Source: Pricia mediterranea
GTDB lineage: Bacteria; Bacteroidota; Bacteroidia; Flavobacteriales; Flavobacteriaceae
Direction: 5' to 3'
DNA: 64,000 bases
Assembly (NCBI RefSeq): GCF_032248455.1
Contig: NZ_JAVTTP010000001.1
Span: forward strand, 1,116,001 to 1,180,000
The stretch's first letter is position 1. The number at the start of each line of letters is the position of its first letter. This document shows positions 18,360 to 27,347 of this stretch, piece after piece. The notes beneath the pieces were generated by a model, which ran no database searches, was not told the DNA's origin, and saw only the letters and a list, made by a program, of their open reading frames with translations. The translations under genes were made by a program, and so were the position numbers.

Positions 18360-20114
18360 ATGATTTCTAAAAGACCTGATAGGGTGCTTAATTTTCTCGA
18401 AGGCGGTGGCGAAATGGGCCAAATAATTAGGGACAAAAACTGGGCCTCGACCGAATTGGGAATACCGGAGAACTGGCCCCTGGCCCTTAAATTCGCTATC
18501 GGAACCATGTTGAAAACAGCCTTTCCGAATTTCATTTTCTGGGGGAAGGATTATCGCTGTTTTTACAACGACGCCTATCGACCAAGCTTGGGTATTGAAG
18601 GGAAGCATCCTTTCATCCTAGGGCAGAAAGCCGAAGACGCTTGGCCCGAAATCATAGATACCATCAAGCCATTGTTAGACAGTGTCTGGGAAACCGGGGA
18701 GCCCACTTGGAGCGAAAATCAACTGATTCCGTTTTATCGCAACGGCCGCATCGAAAATATTTACTGGACATTCAGCTATAGCGCCCTAATCAACGACGAC
18801 GGGGCGATCGGGGGAATCTTGACCACTTGTGCCGAAACCACGGAAGCCGTAGAAAATCTGCAGAAATTGGAATTAAGGGAGAAGAACCTGAAAAACAAAT
18901 CCGAGCAATTACAGTTGGCCTTAGATGTGGCCGAAATGGCAATTTGGGAGATGGATCCGCAAACAAAAATTGCGGTCGGGGATGAAAGGTTTCGGAAATG
19001 GCACGGTTTGCCCCAAACCGGAGATTTTAATCTGGAGGAAAGTATGGACCGCATTCCAGCGGAACATAGAGAAACTATAAAGAACGCCTTAGACCAATCA
19101 ACCAGCAATACCCACGGGCGGCTCGACATCGAGTATCCCATTTATGACCCTGAAACAGAGAAAGAACGAATCGTGCGGGCAAAAGGCCGAACACGCTTCG
19201 ACCAAGAGGGGTGTGCCGTACGCACTATCGGAGTTTTACAGGATATCTCGGAAATTGTCAGGGCACGAACCAAACTGGAAAACTTCTCCAAAAAATTGGA
19301 AAATCAGGTAGCGCAACGGACCATGGAGCTTCAGGATGCCAATACTGAACTGACCCTATACTTGGAAAAATTAAAAAGGACCAATACCGAATTGGAGTCC
19401 TTCGCCTATGTATCGAGTCACGACCTAAAAGAACCCCTGCGTAAAATACAGATGTACACCTCTAGGATACAGGAGCCGGGGAACGAAAATCTTTCGGATA
19501 CCGACAAGAAATATTTTGCGAAGATCATCGGAGCGGCTAGTCGCATGCGCGCTTTGATCGACGACCTTTTGGCCTTTTCGAGAACGGATGTCGATCAGGC
19601 GGACTTTGCACCTACCGACCTGAATACGATTTTGGCGGAAGTGTTGGATGACCTATCGGTCGAAATCGAAAGAAAAGGCGCAAGCATAAATAGTGATCAA
19701 TTACCCACTGTAGAAAGCGTTCCCTTTCAAATGCGTCAAGTTTTCGGCAATCTACTGAGCAATGCCTTAAAATTCGCCAGAGATGCGCGACCCAAGGTTA
19801 AAATAACCGCAGAGGTCCTCCCAGAAAGAGAGGTCGAAGAACTAGGATGGCACGCAGAAGGGGTAACCTACCACAAGGTTAGTATCGAAGACAATGGCAT
19901 CGGTTTTGCCGAAGGCATGGAAACCAAAATATTCGAGGTATTTCAGCGGTTACATGGCAAAAGTGATTTCGAAGGTACGGGTATCGGACTATCGATTGTC
20001 AAGAAAATAATCGACAACCACAATGGGGTCATTTCGGCCGATAGCGTCGAGGGAAAGGGTTCTACGTTTACTATTATAATCCCCGAAATACATGGTCGCG
20101 GAGTTCAGGGATAG
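18360..20114 (+). CDS. PAS-domain sensor histidine kinase
   Basis: A 584-residue soluble histidine kinase without membrane segments. Residues about 30-165 form a first PAS-like sensor (LKTAFPNFIFWGKDYRCFYND is typical), and about 185-315 a second PAS/PAC ending GVLQDISE. A coiled coil (about 315-345) leads to the dimerization helix ESFAYVSSHDLKEPLRKI with phospho-acceptor His354. The ATPase domain shows the N box VFGNLLSNALKFARD, G1 EDNGIGFAEG and G2 GTGIGLSIVKKI. No response regulator is adjacent, so it is an orphan kinase; the partner is unknown. Confidence 0.9.
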   Translation: MISKRPDRVLNFLEGGGEMGQIIRDKNWASTELGIPENWPLALKFAIGTMLKTAFPNFIFWGKDYRCFYNDAYRPSLGIEGKHPFILGQKAEDAWPEIIDTIKPLLDSVWETGEPTWSENQLIPFYRNGRIENIYWTFSYSALINDDGAIGGILTTCAETTEAVENLQKLELREKNLKNKSEQLQLALDVAEMAIWEMDPQTKIAVGDERFRKWHGLPQTGDFNLEESMDRIPAEHRETIKNALDQSTSNTHGRLDIEYPIYDPETEKERIVRAKGRTRFDQEGCAVRTIGVLQDISEIVRARTKLENFSKKLENQVAQRTMELQDANTELTLYLEKLKRTNTELESFAYVSSHDLKEPLRKIQMYTSRIQEPGNENLSDTDKKYFAKIIGAASRMRALIDDLLAFSRTDVDQADFAPTDLNTILAEVLDDLSVEIERKGASINSDQLPTVESVPFQMRQVFGNLLSNALKFARDARPKVKITAEVLPEREVEELGWHAEGVTYHKVSIEDNGIGFAEGMETKIFEVFQRLHGKSDFEGTGIGLSIVKKIIDNHNGVISADSVEGKGSTFTIIIPEIHGRGVQG

Positions 20115-20159
20115 CAAGAGAAGAAACTTCCAAAAATCTGAAAAACCTTCATTGGGATA

Positions 20160-20480
20160 GTAGGATTGGATGATATCCTGAGTGCGCTTTGCATTCCTCT
20201 CGCTCGCTTCCTCACTCGTCGGATGCAGTTGCAAATAGCGCACCACGGGCTATCGCCCTCGTTCTTCGTTTTTCTCCAAAACTTCGAGGCTATGCCTCGG
20301 TTTTTCCGAAATTTCGAAGCTTGTCGCGGGCAGGATTGCATATCCTTTGAGCTCCCCTTTGCAAATAGCGAACCACGGGCTACCGCCCTAGTTCTTTGTT
20401 TTTTCCGAAATCTCGAAGCTCTCGCTTCGATTTCTCCAAAAACAAAGAACCACGCCGAAAATGGCGTGGTCCGCTGCTTG
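20160..20480. repeat. Cluster of short perfect hairpins between genes
   Basis: Within about 300 bp there are at least five small inverted repeats: CGAGGC-TAT-GCCTCG, CGAAGC-TCTC-GCTTCG, CCACGCC-GAAAAT-GGCGTGG, and two GGGC-TANC-GCCC units. The flanking text partly repeats: GCAAATAGCG followed by ACCACGGGCTA occurs twice. No good open frame is present. It looks like a degraded palindromic repeat element. Confidence 0.55.
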
Positions 20481-20570
20481 TAGTGACCTCAAGAGGACGG
20501 AATTCGAACTTTTTGAATGAAGATATTGAAATTATCATCAATAAATCATTTCATATTAGTAGAGGGAAGG

Positions 20571-20640
20571 CAATTCCACTACCCTAAACGGAGCTCTTCA
20601 CCCATCGCTTATTTGAACTTTGGAAAACTGGGGTAGGGTT
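20571..20640 (-). repeat. Cassette-type intergenic repeat, long copy 1
   Basis: On the minus strand this reads AAAGTTCAAATAAGCG, then ATGGGTGAAGAGC, then GGGTAGTGGAATTGCC, flanked by an inverted CCTACCCC. The same blocks recur at 21556-21632 and 33511-33570. It lies about 20 bp after the stop of the minus-strand outer membrane protein gene. Confidence 0.65.
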
Positions 20641-20657
20641 TTTAGTAGTGCTTTTTT

Positions 20658-21317
20658 TTACCGATCGACAATGTATTTCAAACTATATTCAATTCCTAGA
20701 TTGAAAACAAATGATTTAATATCGTCATCTCGTTTTATTAGTCCAGAATATGACCTCAAGTTCAAGGATAGCCTTTCTGATAATTTTAGACCAAATCCTA
20801 GGGTTACCCCAAAATCAAATGGATCTCCTTCCCTAATTATAAACCTATCATCTCCTCTACTCAACAATTGCTGTGAAGTATTCAGATTTCGGTCAACTAT
20901 AATTCCAAATTGCGGACCGCTTTCAAGATAAAAGTTTTTGAAAGGATAGAATTTTATTGCAAGTGGTATCGATATAGTCAATTCGTTAACCTCATAAGTG
21001 AACTCATAAGTGTTGGGATTGGGTATTGGATTACCCTTGTAATCGAAGTTAGGAATATTCAAACCTCTAATAAATATTCGACTCCCTTGCAATGCAAAAA
21101 GAAGCTCTGGCTGAAATTCCAGTTTTTCTTCTAATGGGATATTAAAAAATCCTCCTGCATAAAATCCAAACTTATATTTGTAATCTATTGAATTTTTATC
21201 CGGAGTATACTTCCCATAATCAATTCCTGCCTTAAATCCGAAATTCGAACTCCTGTCCTGACCGTAAAAGTTTAATAAATTCAAGAATAAGAAAATCAGA
21301 ATTAAAAGCTTTTGCAT
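20658..21317 (-). CDS. Outer membrane beta-barrel protein (PorT-like)
   Basis: A 219-residue exported protein with the signal peptide MQKLLILIFLFLNLLNFYGQ. The mature part is an alternating aromatic/glycine pattern typical of the eight-stranded outer membrane beta-barrel family of Bacteroidota (FGFKAGIDYGKY ... KYKFGFYAGGFFNIPL ... FQPELLFALQGSR ... IPLAIKFYP ... GPQFGIIVDRN ... FGVTLGFGLKLS). It should sit in the outer membrane; no specific function can be assigned. It is lower in GC than the core genes and is followed directly by a cassette-type repeat, so it may be a mobile cassette gene. Confidence 0.8.
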   Translation of the reverse strand: MQKLLILIFLFLNLLNFYGQDRSSNFGFKAGIDYGKYTPDKNSIDYKYKFGFYAGGFFNIPLEEKLEFQPELLFALQGSRIFIRGLNIPNFDYKGNPIPNPNTYEFTYEVNELTISIPLAIKFYPFKNFYLESGPQFGIIVDRNLNTSQQLLSRGDDRFIIREGDPFDFGVTLGFGLKLSERLSLNLRSYSGLIKRDDDIKSFVFNLGIEYSLKYIVDR

Positions 21318-21325
21318 TTTATGGG

Positions 21326-21550
21326 CTATTTAAACTTTACCTTATCTGCTTTAAGGTTCATAATGGTGGATCTAACACTTTCCTCGGTAAGAACTTTAGG
21401 GAATAAGACGAACGTAGGTTCGGCAAATATTTCTTTCAAGGTGTTTTTCGTATGTTTGGGTCCCTTTTTTTTGAGCATATTTACAAATGCCAATGAGAAT
21501 ATTCTTTGTGATATCCATACAAACGCAAATATGTGAGAGTCATTGCACAA
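21326..21550 (-). CDS. Short uncharacterized ORF between cassette repeats
   Basis: A 74-codon frame ending inside a copy of the intergenic repeat (ATTTAAACTTT at about 21329). The protein has a hydrophobic N-terminus with several aromatic residues and a charged C-terminus ending KADKVKFK. I recognise no family. Its position, between a full repeat copy upstream and a short one at its stop, is what a small cassette gene would show, but it may equally be a remnant. Confidence 0.3.
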   Translation of the reverse strand: MCNDSHIFAFVWISQRIFSLAFVNMLKKKGPKHTKNTLKEIFAEPTFVLFPKVLTEESVRSTIMNLKADKVKFK

Positions 21551-21555
21551 AATAA

Positions 21556-21632
21556 TCGTTTGTTTGAACCTTGCTGCGGGATTACACTACTCCAAACATT
21601 TGGTTTTCACCCATAGTTTATTTAAGCTTAAG
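21556..21632 (-). repeat. Cassette-type intergenic repeat, long copy 2
   Basis: The minus strand shows CTTAAATAAACTATGGGTGA, about 20 bp later GGAGTAGTGTAATCCCGCAG, then GGTTCAAACAAACGA. The last 60 bp align with the copy at 33511-33570 at roughly 75 percent identity by eye. Confidence 0.7.
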
Positions 21633-21673
21633 TGACAATCCGAATAAATATTATTGCCAATTAGTCGGCTGAT

Positions 21674-21866
21674 TCAAGTTTTGGTGGCTTTGACAAGGGT
21701 CAAGGGGGATATCAAAAAAATATGTGCCCGATTTTTTCACCTCCATACCAGGATTTGTAAATGTCCGCCGATATTTGGCAATGTTCTTATAGTCCGATAT
21801 AAGTACAGTTCCATTAGGTTTCAGCATCCTGAAAATTTCTGCACAAGCTGTTTTTCTGTCACACTA
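21674..21866 (-). pseudogene. C-terminal remnant of a SAM-dependent methyltransferase
   Basis: The minus strand encodes AEIFRMLKPNGTVLISDYKN followed by YRRTFTNPGMEVKKSG and TYFFDI, the C-terminal half of a class I methyltransferase domain (LKPNG strand-loop and DY motif). A one-base frameshift then leads to SPLTLVKATKT and a TGA at 21674, restoring the typical ending. No N-terminal half with a SAM-binding glycine motif is present, so this is a fragment of a decayed gene lying between cassette repeats. Confidence 0.6.
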
Positions 21867-22039
21867 ATTGTAAAGGTTGTGCAACAGCCATGTTCGTTTC
21901 AGGGGACTGGAAAAAAAATTAATAATTAGCTTCCAATTGAAACATGCCATACTTTTGAAACCAATCCGCAAAACTGATTTGTAAAGAACTACGGGTTTTA
22001 ATCCAATAAGATAATTTAGTATGGAGTTCATCGATTACA

Positions 22040-22056
22040 TCCTTTATTTGAACTTT
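22040..22056 (-). repeat. Cassette-type repeat core, short copy
   Basis: Minus strand GAAAGTTCAAATAAAGGA matches the repeat core AAAGTTCAAATAAACGA with one or two changes. The stretch between the methyltransferase remnant and this copy (21870-22040) shows no open frame I can support. Confidence 0.5.
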
Positions 22057-22196
22057 CAAGAAACGGGCCACGGCTTTTCATAGAGACATTTTTCGGTCGA
22101 GGATTATTTTTTAGAGAGAAATCTTTTGCGAAATATCAACATTAAAATTAAGGGTATTGATCCAATCCAAAAAACAGTTTTATAAAATGATAATTT

Positions 22197-22349
22197 CTAG
22201 CAGAGTTGTTCACTAGTTATGTCGGGTATACAATTTAAAAAACCAGTTTCATCAGATATTTGAATTACTGTTGAAAATCCCATCCAAACTCCGATTTGAC
22301 AAATCAAAAAAAAGATAATTAAGAGGGCGCTATAATATTTTCTTTTCAT
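22197..22349 (-). CDS. Small putative membrane or secreted protein, 50 residues
   Basis: An ATG at 22349 opens a 50-codon frame ending in TAG at 22197. The protein starts with the basic MKRKYYS, then a hydrophobic helix ALLIIFFLICQIGVWMGF, and ends with a short polar part containing two cysteines. It lies between repeat cores at 22040 and 22394, the arrangement seen for other possible cassette genes here. No family is recognised, and a chance frame cannot be excluded. Confidence 0.35.
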   Translation of the reverse strand: MKRKYYSALLIIFFLICQIGVWMGFSTVIQISDETGFLNCIPDITSEQLC

Positions 22350-22393
22350 GGTTATACCTAACGCAGGTTTATGACAATTAATTATATATTTAA

Positions 22394-22411
22394 TCGTTTA
22401 ATTGAACTTCC
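22394..22411 (-). repeat. Cassette-type repeat core, short copy
   Basis: Minus strand GAAGTTCAATTAAACGAT differs from the core AAGTTCAAATAAACGAT by one base and lies upstream of the 50-residue ORF. Confidence 0.5.
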
Positions 22412-22540
22412 TCTACACAAAACATATTGTGGCCGTCTCACTTTTCTTACGAAAAATTTTTACTGAAATTTAGGTTTTTTTGCCATATTATCTTATTCCT
22501 TGTTTGCCCATACTTTTGGTATTTTGGGCAAGCGGATTAA

Positions 22541-22569
22541 AATAAAAACGGGCAATTGCCGGTGCCCGT
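22541..22569 (-). terminator. Terminator after the zinc alcohol dehydrogenase
   Basis: Read on the minus strand, ACGGGCA and TGCCCGT form a 7-bp stem around an 8-nt loop, followed by TTTTTATTTT. It lies 29 bp after the dehydrogenase stop. Confidence 0.7.
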
Positions 22570-22597
22570 CTAATTATATCTACTTCGTTCCCCTCCA

Positions 22598-23746
22598 TCA
22601 AGGTGTCAAAACGACCTTTACGCATTTGTCCTTCTTGTTCCTGAACATGTCGTAGGCCTTCGGAGCCTCATCCAATTTCATTCGATGTGTTATGATAAAG
22701 GAGGGGTCGATCTTGCCCTCGACAACTTTCTGCAACAATGGTTCAAGATAATGCTGCATATGTGTCTGCCCCATCTGGAGGTTAAGGGATTTATTCATGG
22801 CAATGCCCATCGGAAGGCCGTCGACCTTACCTACGTAGACCCCGGGAATGGATACGTTACCTGCTTTTTTGCAGGATTTGAAAATTTGCGAGAGCGCGTT
22901 CGGTTGGGACTTTTCGATGTCGGTGTTGAAACCTTCCGCACCATGGGCCTCGGCACCTACGCAATCGATACAGCAGTCGGGCCCTCTACCATCGGTCATT
23001 TCCATCAATCGGGCATATACTTCTTCGGCATCGACCGTCCTTATCACTTCGGCATTGCTGTGCCTTTCCGCCATATCCAATCTTTCCTTTACCACATCTA
23101 TGGCGATTACCCTTCCCGCGCCCAGCATCCATGCACTTTGGATAGCGAACTGGCCTACGGGACCACATCCCCAGATTGCGACAGTATCCCCTGGTTTAAT
23201 GTCCGCATTTTCCGCGCCCATGTATCCCGTAGGAAAGATGTCGGAAAGAAAAAGGCTCTGTTCGTCCGTGAGGGAATCGGGAACCTTGATCGGACCGACA
23301 TCGGCATAGGGAACCCTTACATACTCCGCTTGTCCTCCTGAAAATCCGCCCAACATATGGGAAAAACCGAAAAGCCCCGAAATGGAATGTCCAAGGTTTT
23401 CCTTGCACAGTTCGGCGTTCGGATTCGAATTGTCGCACAGGGAAAACTTATCGTCGTCACAGTATTCACAATTCCCACAGGCAATAGTAAAAGGTATCAC
23501 CACCCGGTCCCCTTTTTTGAATTTGTTCACCTCACTGCCGATTTCGACGACCTCGCCCATGAACTCGTGGCCGAGTATATCGTTCTCCTTCATAGTGGGG
23601 ACAAGCCCACCGTAAAGGTGAAGGTCCGAGCCACATATAGCGGTAGAGGTCACCTTTATTATTATATCTTTTTGATCTTCGATCTTGGGATCGGGGACAT
23701 TATCGATTCTGACGTCTTCCCTTCCATGGTAACATAGTGCCTTCAT
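22598..23746 (-). CDS. Zinc-dependent alcohol dehydrogenase, formaldehyde-dehydrogenase-like
   Basis: A 382-residue medium-chain dehydrogenase. The catalytic zinc site is [10 protein letters not shown] and [12 protein letters not shown], the structural zinc cysteines are in [17 protein letters not shown], and the NAD motif is [15 protein letters not shown]. The insertion with [29 protein letters not shown] matches the glutathione-independent formaldehyde dehydrogenase subgroup, often annotated as threonine-dehydrogenase-like. The enzyme probably oxidizes a small aldehyde or alcohol in the cytoplasm. It is a single-gene unit with its own terminator. Confidence 0.88.
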   Translation of the reverse strand: MKALCYHGREDVRIDNVPDPKIEDQKDIIIKVTSTAICGSDLHLYGGLVPTMKENDILGHEFMGEVVEIGSEVNKFKKGDRVVIPFTIACGNCEYCDDDKFSLCDNSNPNAELCKENLGHSISGLFGFSHMLGGFSGGQAEYVRVPYADVGPIKVPDSLTDEQSLFLSDIFPTGYMGAENADIKPGDTVAIWGCGPVGQFAIQSAWMLGAGRVIAIDVVKERLDMAERHSNAEVIRTVDAEEVYARLMEMTDGRGPDCCIDCVGAEAHGAEGFNTDIEKSQPNALSQIFKSCKKAGNVSIPGVYVGKVDGLPMGIAMNKSLNLQMGQTHMQHYLEPLLQKVVEGKIDPSFIITHRMKLDEAPKAYDMFRNKKDKCVKVVLTP

Positions 23747-24170
23747 AATATTTTTTTTACGTGAGACATAAATGTATCCTTATAAGGCGTGCGCCATGTA
23801 CTCATAAGAGACTATTATTGACCGGATAAACTGACATTGGTTTCAAGGGGACTACAGATAGAACTTTTGTTTGACAAAATATCAAGGATAATTCGCTCGT
23901 ATCGCAACAAAAGATTTATTGTTTATTTAAATTTTTACGATTGGTTATCCTCATTCTCCCAATCCTGGATATGAAGCGATTTAAACTTTCTGATCGGAAA
24001 ACGAAAATTTTGGCTTTTGTGACCTTACGTCATTTTTGAGCACCTCTAGACTTCTCTATAAAATGAGCAATACTCCGCGTTGGTAACCTTTTACTAAGAA
24101 GTGGTTGACATTTAAAGTCATCGATTGAGCAATCGCTAGCTTGAACTGTTAATCACCTGCGGATTATAAT
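23747..24170. other. Gene-free region with one repeat core
   Basis: A 424-bp AT-rich stretch without a supportable gene. A copy of the cassette-type core (minus strand GAAAGTTTAAATCGC) lies at 23976-23990, and a weaker match at about 23920-23937. The dehydrogenase promoter should be in its left part. Confidence 0.5.
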
Positions 24171-24401
24171 CTATACGGTCCTTAAAAAACGAAATATCCC
24201 TACGGCGGAACTGATCAACAAGGAAATTAAAGAAATTACGCCCAAGGTGCCGGGCAGTTTGGTAAGGGAACCGTACAGGGAAAGCATAAAAACCCCGGCA
24301 TTGACCAATACCCACGGTTCAGGGCGTTTTAGCCTTGTTTTTGCCGAAAAGGTCTGCAAACGGTCAAATGGTTTTTTCTTAAAAAAATCGAATGCGTTCA
24401 T
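24171..24401 (-). CDS. Small two-helix membrane protein, uncharacterized
   Basis: A 76-residue protein with a basic, cytoplasmic-looking N-terminus (FFKKKPFDRLQ) and two hydrophobic segments, about residues 30-50 (WVLVNAGVFMLSLYGSL) and 53-74 (LGVISLISLLISSAVGIF). No family is recognised. The ATG is followed by a regular codon pattern and the hydrophobic layout is sensible, so a real gene is likely, but its role is unknown. Confidence 0.5.
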   Translation of the reverse strand: MNAFDFFKKKPFDRLQTFSAKTRLKRPEPWVLVNAGVFMLSLYGSLTKLPGTLGVISLISLLISSAVGIFRFLRTV

Positions 24402-24731
24402 CGTACAAATATAATCAAAGATGGAAATTCCCCTTTAATTTTCATTTAGTTGCCCTCTTAATCTTCGTGGTCCAAATATTCAGTATTAATGGCACCGATT
24501 TTGGCCAAGTTTGAACACGCCCTTACAGTCCATACTTGCTCCAAAAATTATTCAACAACTACGTAAACAAAACCTCAAGTCACATAAAACAAAAACCAAA
24601 CTGAAAAAGATAATGGTCTTATTGGCGTAACGTGAACCATACCACCAAAAAAAAAGGAACCGTTTTATATTTACAACGATTCCCTTTTCTATCAAAACCT
24701 ATTGGGTTTCCCCATATGGACTACTTAGTTT
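24402..24731. other. Gene-free region, 330 bp
   Basis: AT-rich and without open frames worth calling. The only structure seen is the terminator at 24647-24688 belonging to the PepSY-like gene. Confidence 0.5.
24647..24688 (-). terminator. Terminator after the PepSY-like gene
   Basis: On the minus strand AAAGGGAATCGTT pairs with AACGGTTCCTTT with one bulge and one wobble, and nine T follow. It lies about 45 bp past the stop codon. Confidence 0.65.
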
Positions 24732-25079
24732 TTATTGCTCGACCGCGTTACCTTCCTCATCAACGATAAGGGCACCTGAGGTTCCATCTTCCAAAGAAAC
24801 TTCTACTTTGAAATGGTTCTCCTCGTTTTTGTGCGCTTTGTTGATAGTGGCACCGGGATAGTTAGTCTCGATCATTGAAGTAACTGCTTCAGGTACTTCT
24901 TCGACAGCGATTTCGCTAAATCCGTCTTGAGCTGCAGCTTGTGTAGCGGCATCTTGTGCCTCGGTAGCCTGCTCTTGAGTTTCAGTGGCCGGGTCTTGGG
25001 CTTCGGTGGCCTCGTCGACTTGAGCGAATGCGGTCAAACTTCCCAATGCAAATACGGCTGTGATAAATAACTTTTTCAT
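24732..25079 (-). CDS. Secreted PepSY-like protein with a 7-residue repeat linker
   Basis: A 115-residue exported protein. The signal peptide is MKKLFITAVFALGSLTAFAQ. Residues about 23-52 form a linker of four imperfect heptads (ATEAQDP, ATETQEQ, ATEAQDA, ATQAAAQ). The C-terminal part, from IAVEEVPEAVTSMIETNYPG to GALIVDEEGNAVEQ, resembles PepSY-like periplasmic domains common in Bacteroidota. Those domains are thought to modulate proteases or bind ligands, but nothing specific can be claimed. It is a single-gene unit. Confidence 0.7.
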   Translation of the reverse strand: MKKLFITAVFALGSLTAFAQVDEATEAQDPATETQEQATEAQDAATQAAAQDGFSEIAVEEVPEAVTSMIETNYPGATINKAHKNEENHFKVEVSLEDGTSGALIVDEEGNAVEQ

Positions 25080-25439
25080 GTGTTCTAGTTTTTAGTTTTA
25101 TTAATTGTATGAATTCCATTTAACTATTGAAAATAGGATGCCGAATTGAGTTGCCAATTATAAATAACTGGTTGTTAAAATATTAAGGTTTCAAGGGGGA
25201 TTCTCAATTGTGCAATATTGTGTAACATTGATCAAATCGGGTAAAAGTTTCACGGTTTCTTTGGACCGAATCCCAACTTATTGATCAATAGTCCATTACA
25301 TAATAGTACTATTTTTTTCACCGAATCCTATCGTATAATTTGTAGGAAACCTCTTATTTTGTATCCACAGTTCGAAATTTTTGGCAATAAAAACTACCGT
25401 GGTCCGTAATGCGGCTATCATAAAAAAAATCACACTATT
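25080..25439. other. Divergent intergenic region, 360 bp
   Basis: AT-rich region between the PepSY-like gene and the first response regulator. It should hold both promoters. No repeat or further gene is visible. Confidence 0.5.
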
Positions 25440-25832
25440 ATGTACGATGCAATCTATTTAGTGGACGATTTCGAAATAGTGAATATCCTTCACCGTTTAC
25501 TTTTACGAAAATTGGGGCTGGAAGGAAGGGCAAGGGAATTTACCGACCCGGAACTGGCCCTGGAAGATCTGCGGCACGCCCTTTATGGGGATCAGCGCCT
25601 GTTAATCCTATTGGATATCAATATGCCCGGGCTCAATGGTTTCGAATTTTTGGAACATATGGTAAAGGAGGGCTTTCCGCCCAGTATCGACGTGGTCGTG
25701 GTGACCTCTTCCGTTTCGGAGGGGGACATGGAAATGGCCAAAAAGTTTCCGCAATTTGTCAGGGACTTTGTCGTCAAACCTTTAGGTCTCGGAAAATTGG
25801 AAGAAATCCTGAAACGATCCTTTGGGCCATGA
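25440..25832 (+). CDS. Receiver-only response regulator, copy 1
   Basis: A 130-residue CheY-like receiver domain without an output domain. The acidic pair is in YLVDDFE, the phospho-acceptor Asp in ILLDINMPGLNGFEF, the switch Ser/Thr in VVVTSSVS and the conserved Lys in FVVKPLG. Such proteins pass phosphate between a kinase and another partner or bind a target directly. It is closely related to the next regulator (same start, same VVVTSS and RDFVVKPL blocks), pointing to tandem duplication. The PAS kinase at 27348 is the obvious candidate partner. Confidence 0.88.
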   Translation: MYDAIYLVDDFEIVNILHRLLLRKLGLEGRAREFTDPELALEDLRHALYGDQRLLILLDINMPGLNGFEFLEHMVKEGFPPSIDVVVVTSSVSEGDMEMAKKFPQFVRDFVVKPLGLGKLEEILKRSFGP

Positions 25833-26150
25833 TAATGGATCGAACTTTAAAAACAGCATTCCATTTTCAACGGTATCGGAAATATCATCCGCAACGGGTA
25901 GTCCAGACGACCGGCCGGCCGGCAATCCCGGCCGTCTTCGGCAAAGAACCTGCAAGTTATCGTAGTCCATGCGCCGAGGCCAAGGGTCCAAAGAATATCC
26001 GATGGCACGGATAATCCCTTAAAACATACTATTCGTCCTGTTTTTCCGTTTATGTTCCGGAAAGTTTCCATGCGCCGTGACTGACCTAACCGCATACGGA
26101 CGGAAAACGACCAAGGGAAAAAGTGTAACGTGAAATAAAGGTACCGACCT
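25833..26150. other. Intergenic region between response regulators 1 and 2
   Basis: A 318-bp gap containing a GC-rich inverted repeat around CCGGCCGGCCGG at about 25912-25925 and the phrase GGCCGTCTTCGG. No gene is called. The gap could hold a terminator and a promoter, so the two regulators may not be cotranscribed. Confidence 0.4.
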
Positions 26151-26576
26151 ATGATATACGATCTGATCTACCTAGTGGACGATTTGGATATGGTAAACCA
26201 CCTGCACCGCATATTGTTGAAACGATTTGGGGCGGAAGAAAGGGTAAAGGTGTTCACGGACCCCAAAAGGGCCTTGGGCGACCTACGTACCCGCAGCGGG
26301 GAAGACTTGCGGATATTGATCCTGTTGGACATCAACATGCCGGAGATGAGCGGCTTCGAGTTTCTCGATCGGATGGTGGCCGGGTTCTTTCCCTACAATA
26401 TCGATGTGGTCGTCGTGACCTCTTCCCTTTCGGGTTCCGACAGGGCACTGGCGAACCGGTATCCCCGATATGTAAGGGACTTTGTCGTCAAGCCCTTGCA
26501 GATGGAAAAACTGGGGGACATCCTATCGGGCGATAGCGGCTCGGACCGCACCTTCCCGGAAAGTGGCTTTGGCTAG
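26151..26576 (+). CDS. Receiver-only response regulator, copy 2
   Basis: A 141-residue CheY-like receiver with YLVDDLD, ILLDINMPEMSGFEF, VVVTSSLS and FVVKPLQ at the acidic, phospho-acceptor, switch and lysine positions. It is the closest paralog of the regulator at 25440, with a longer unstructured tail (SGSDRTFPESGFG). There is no DNA-binding domain. A shared role with the flanking regulators and the downstream PAS kinase in one phosphorelay is inferred from position only. Confidence 0.87.
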   Translation: MIYDLIYLVDDLDMVNHLHRILLKRFGAEERVKVFTDPKRALGDLRTRSGEDLRILILLDINMPEMSGFEFLDRMVAGFFPYNIDVVVVTSSLSGSDRALANRYPRYVRDFVVKPLQMEKLGDILSGDSGSDRTFPESGFG

Positions 26577-26779
26577 CCCAAAAGGCGGTGACAACGGCAA
26601 TTGTTCAAACAGGACAGCCGAACAATCCCGCTAAGCCCCGATCGCTATCGGTTCGCGGTCGCGGGCAAGGCCGTAAGAACAGGGTCACCTGCAAAACAAG
26701 TGGATCTTTGGAGTGAAATGAAAAAAGGCCCTGCCATACAATAGGGGTCCCATTATCAACCTACTTAAAACCGGAAAAA

Positions 26780-27199
26780 ATGCATCACAAAGATAATACT
26801 TACGACACCGTACTTATTGTCGACGATGACCCCATCGTCAACCTGGTACACCAAAAGGTCCTAGGAAAGGTCGGCATCGCCAATGAAATACGGTCCTTTA
26901 CCGATCCCCGGGAGGCCCTGCCATATCTGTATACCGAGCTCGCCCGCTGCGGAAGGAGCATATTGGTGCTCTTGGACATCAACATGCCCGAAATGAGCGG
27001 CTTCGAATTTTTGGATTCCGCCTCGATGTACCAACAAAATGGGAACGTACTGCATGTGCTCGTGGTCAGTTCCTCGATAGCGAAGGGAGATATGGAAAAG
27101 GGGCTCTGCAATGACCTGGTGGGCGGGTACATCCAAAAACCGTTGACCGGTCCCCAAGTTCTCGATTTCGTCAAGAAGCGTTCTTCCCTGTCCGCCTAA
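26780..27199 (+). CDS. Receiver-only response regulator, copy 3
   Basis: A 139-residue CheY-like receiver: LIVDDDPIVN, LVLLDINMPEMSGFEF, VLVVSSSIAKGDME and GYIQKPL carry the active-site residues. It is more distant from copies 1 and 2, with a longer alpha4-beta5 region and a different N-terminus (MHHKDNTYDTV). It lies 148 bp before the PilJ/PAS histidine kinase in the same direction and is therefore its likeliest direct partner. Confidence 0.88.
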   Translation: MHHKDNTYDTVLIVDDDPIVNLVHQKVLGKVGIANEIRSFTDPREALPYLYTELARCGRSILVLLDINMPEMSGFEFLDSASMYQQNGNVLHVLVVSSSIAKGDMEKGLCNDLVGGYIQKPLTGPQVLDFVKKRSSLSA

Positions 27200-27347
27200 A
27201 TCACGGAACGGGCGCTAGCATGCCCCCTTTGGGTCCCGGGCGGGGCCAGGGGGAATCCGACGACATCTTACTTTTTTTAGAGGGCCGTTTTAATGGTTTC
27301 GGTTCAATTCCGACAGCCTCCGGCCAGAACAATACAGGTTCCCCCAT

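Noticed and set aside
20480-20515. tRNA gene fragment
   Set aside because: Only a weak T-arm-like GGAATTCGAAC on the minus strand; no anticodon arm or acceptor pairing could be built.
22685-23341. 218-codon plus-strand frame opposite the zinc alcohol dehydrogenase
   Set aside because: Antisense to a complete enzyme gene; composition rich in Cys, His and Arg as expected for a shadow frame.
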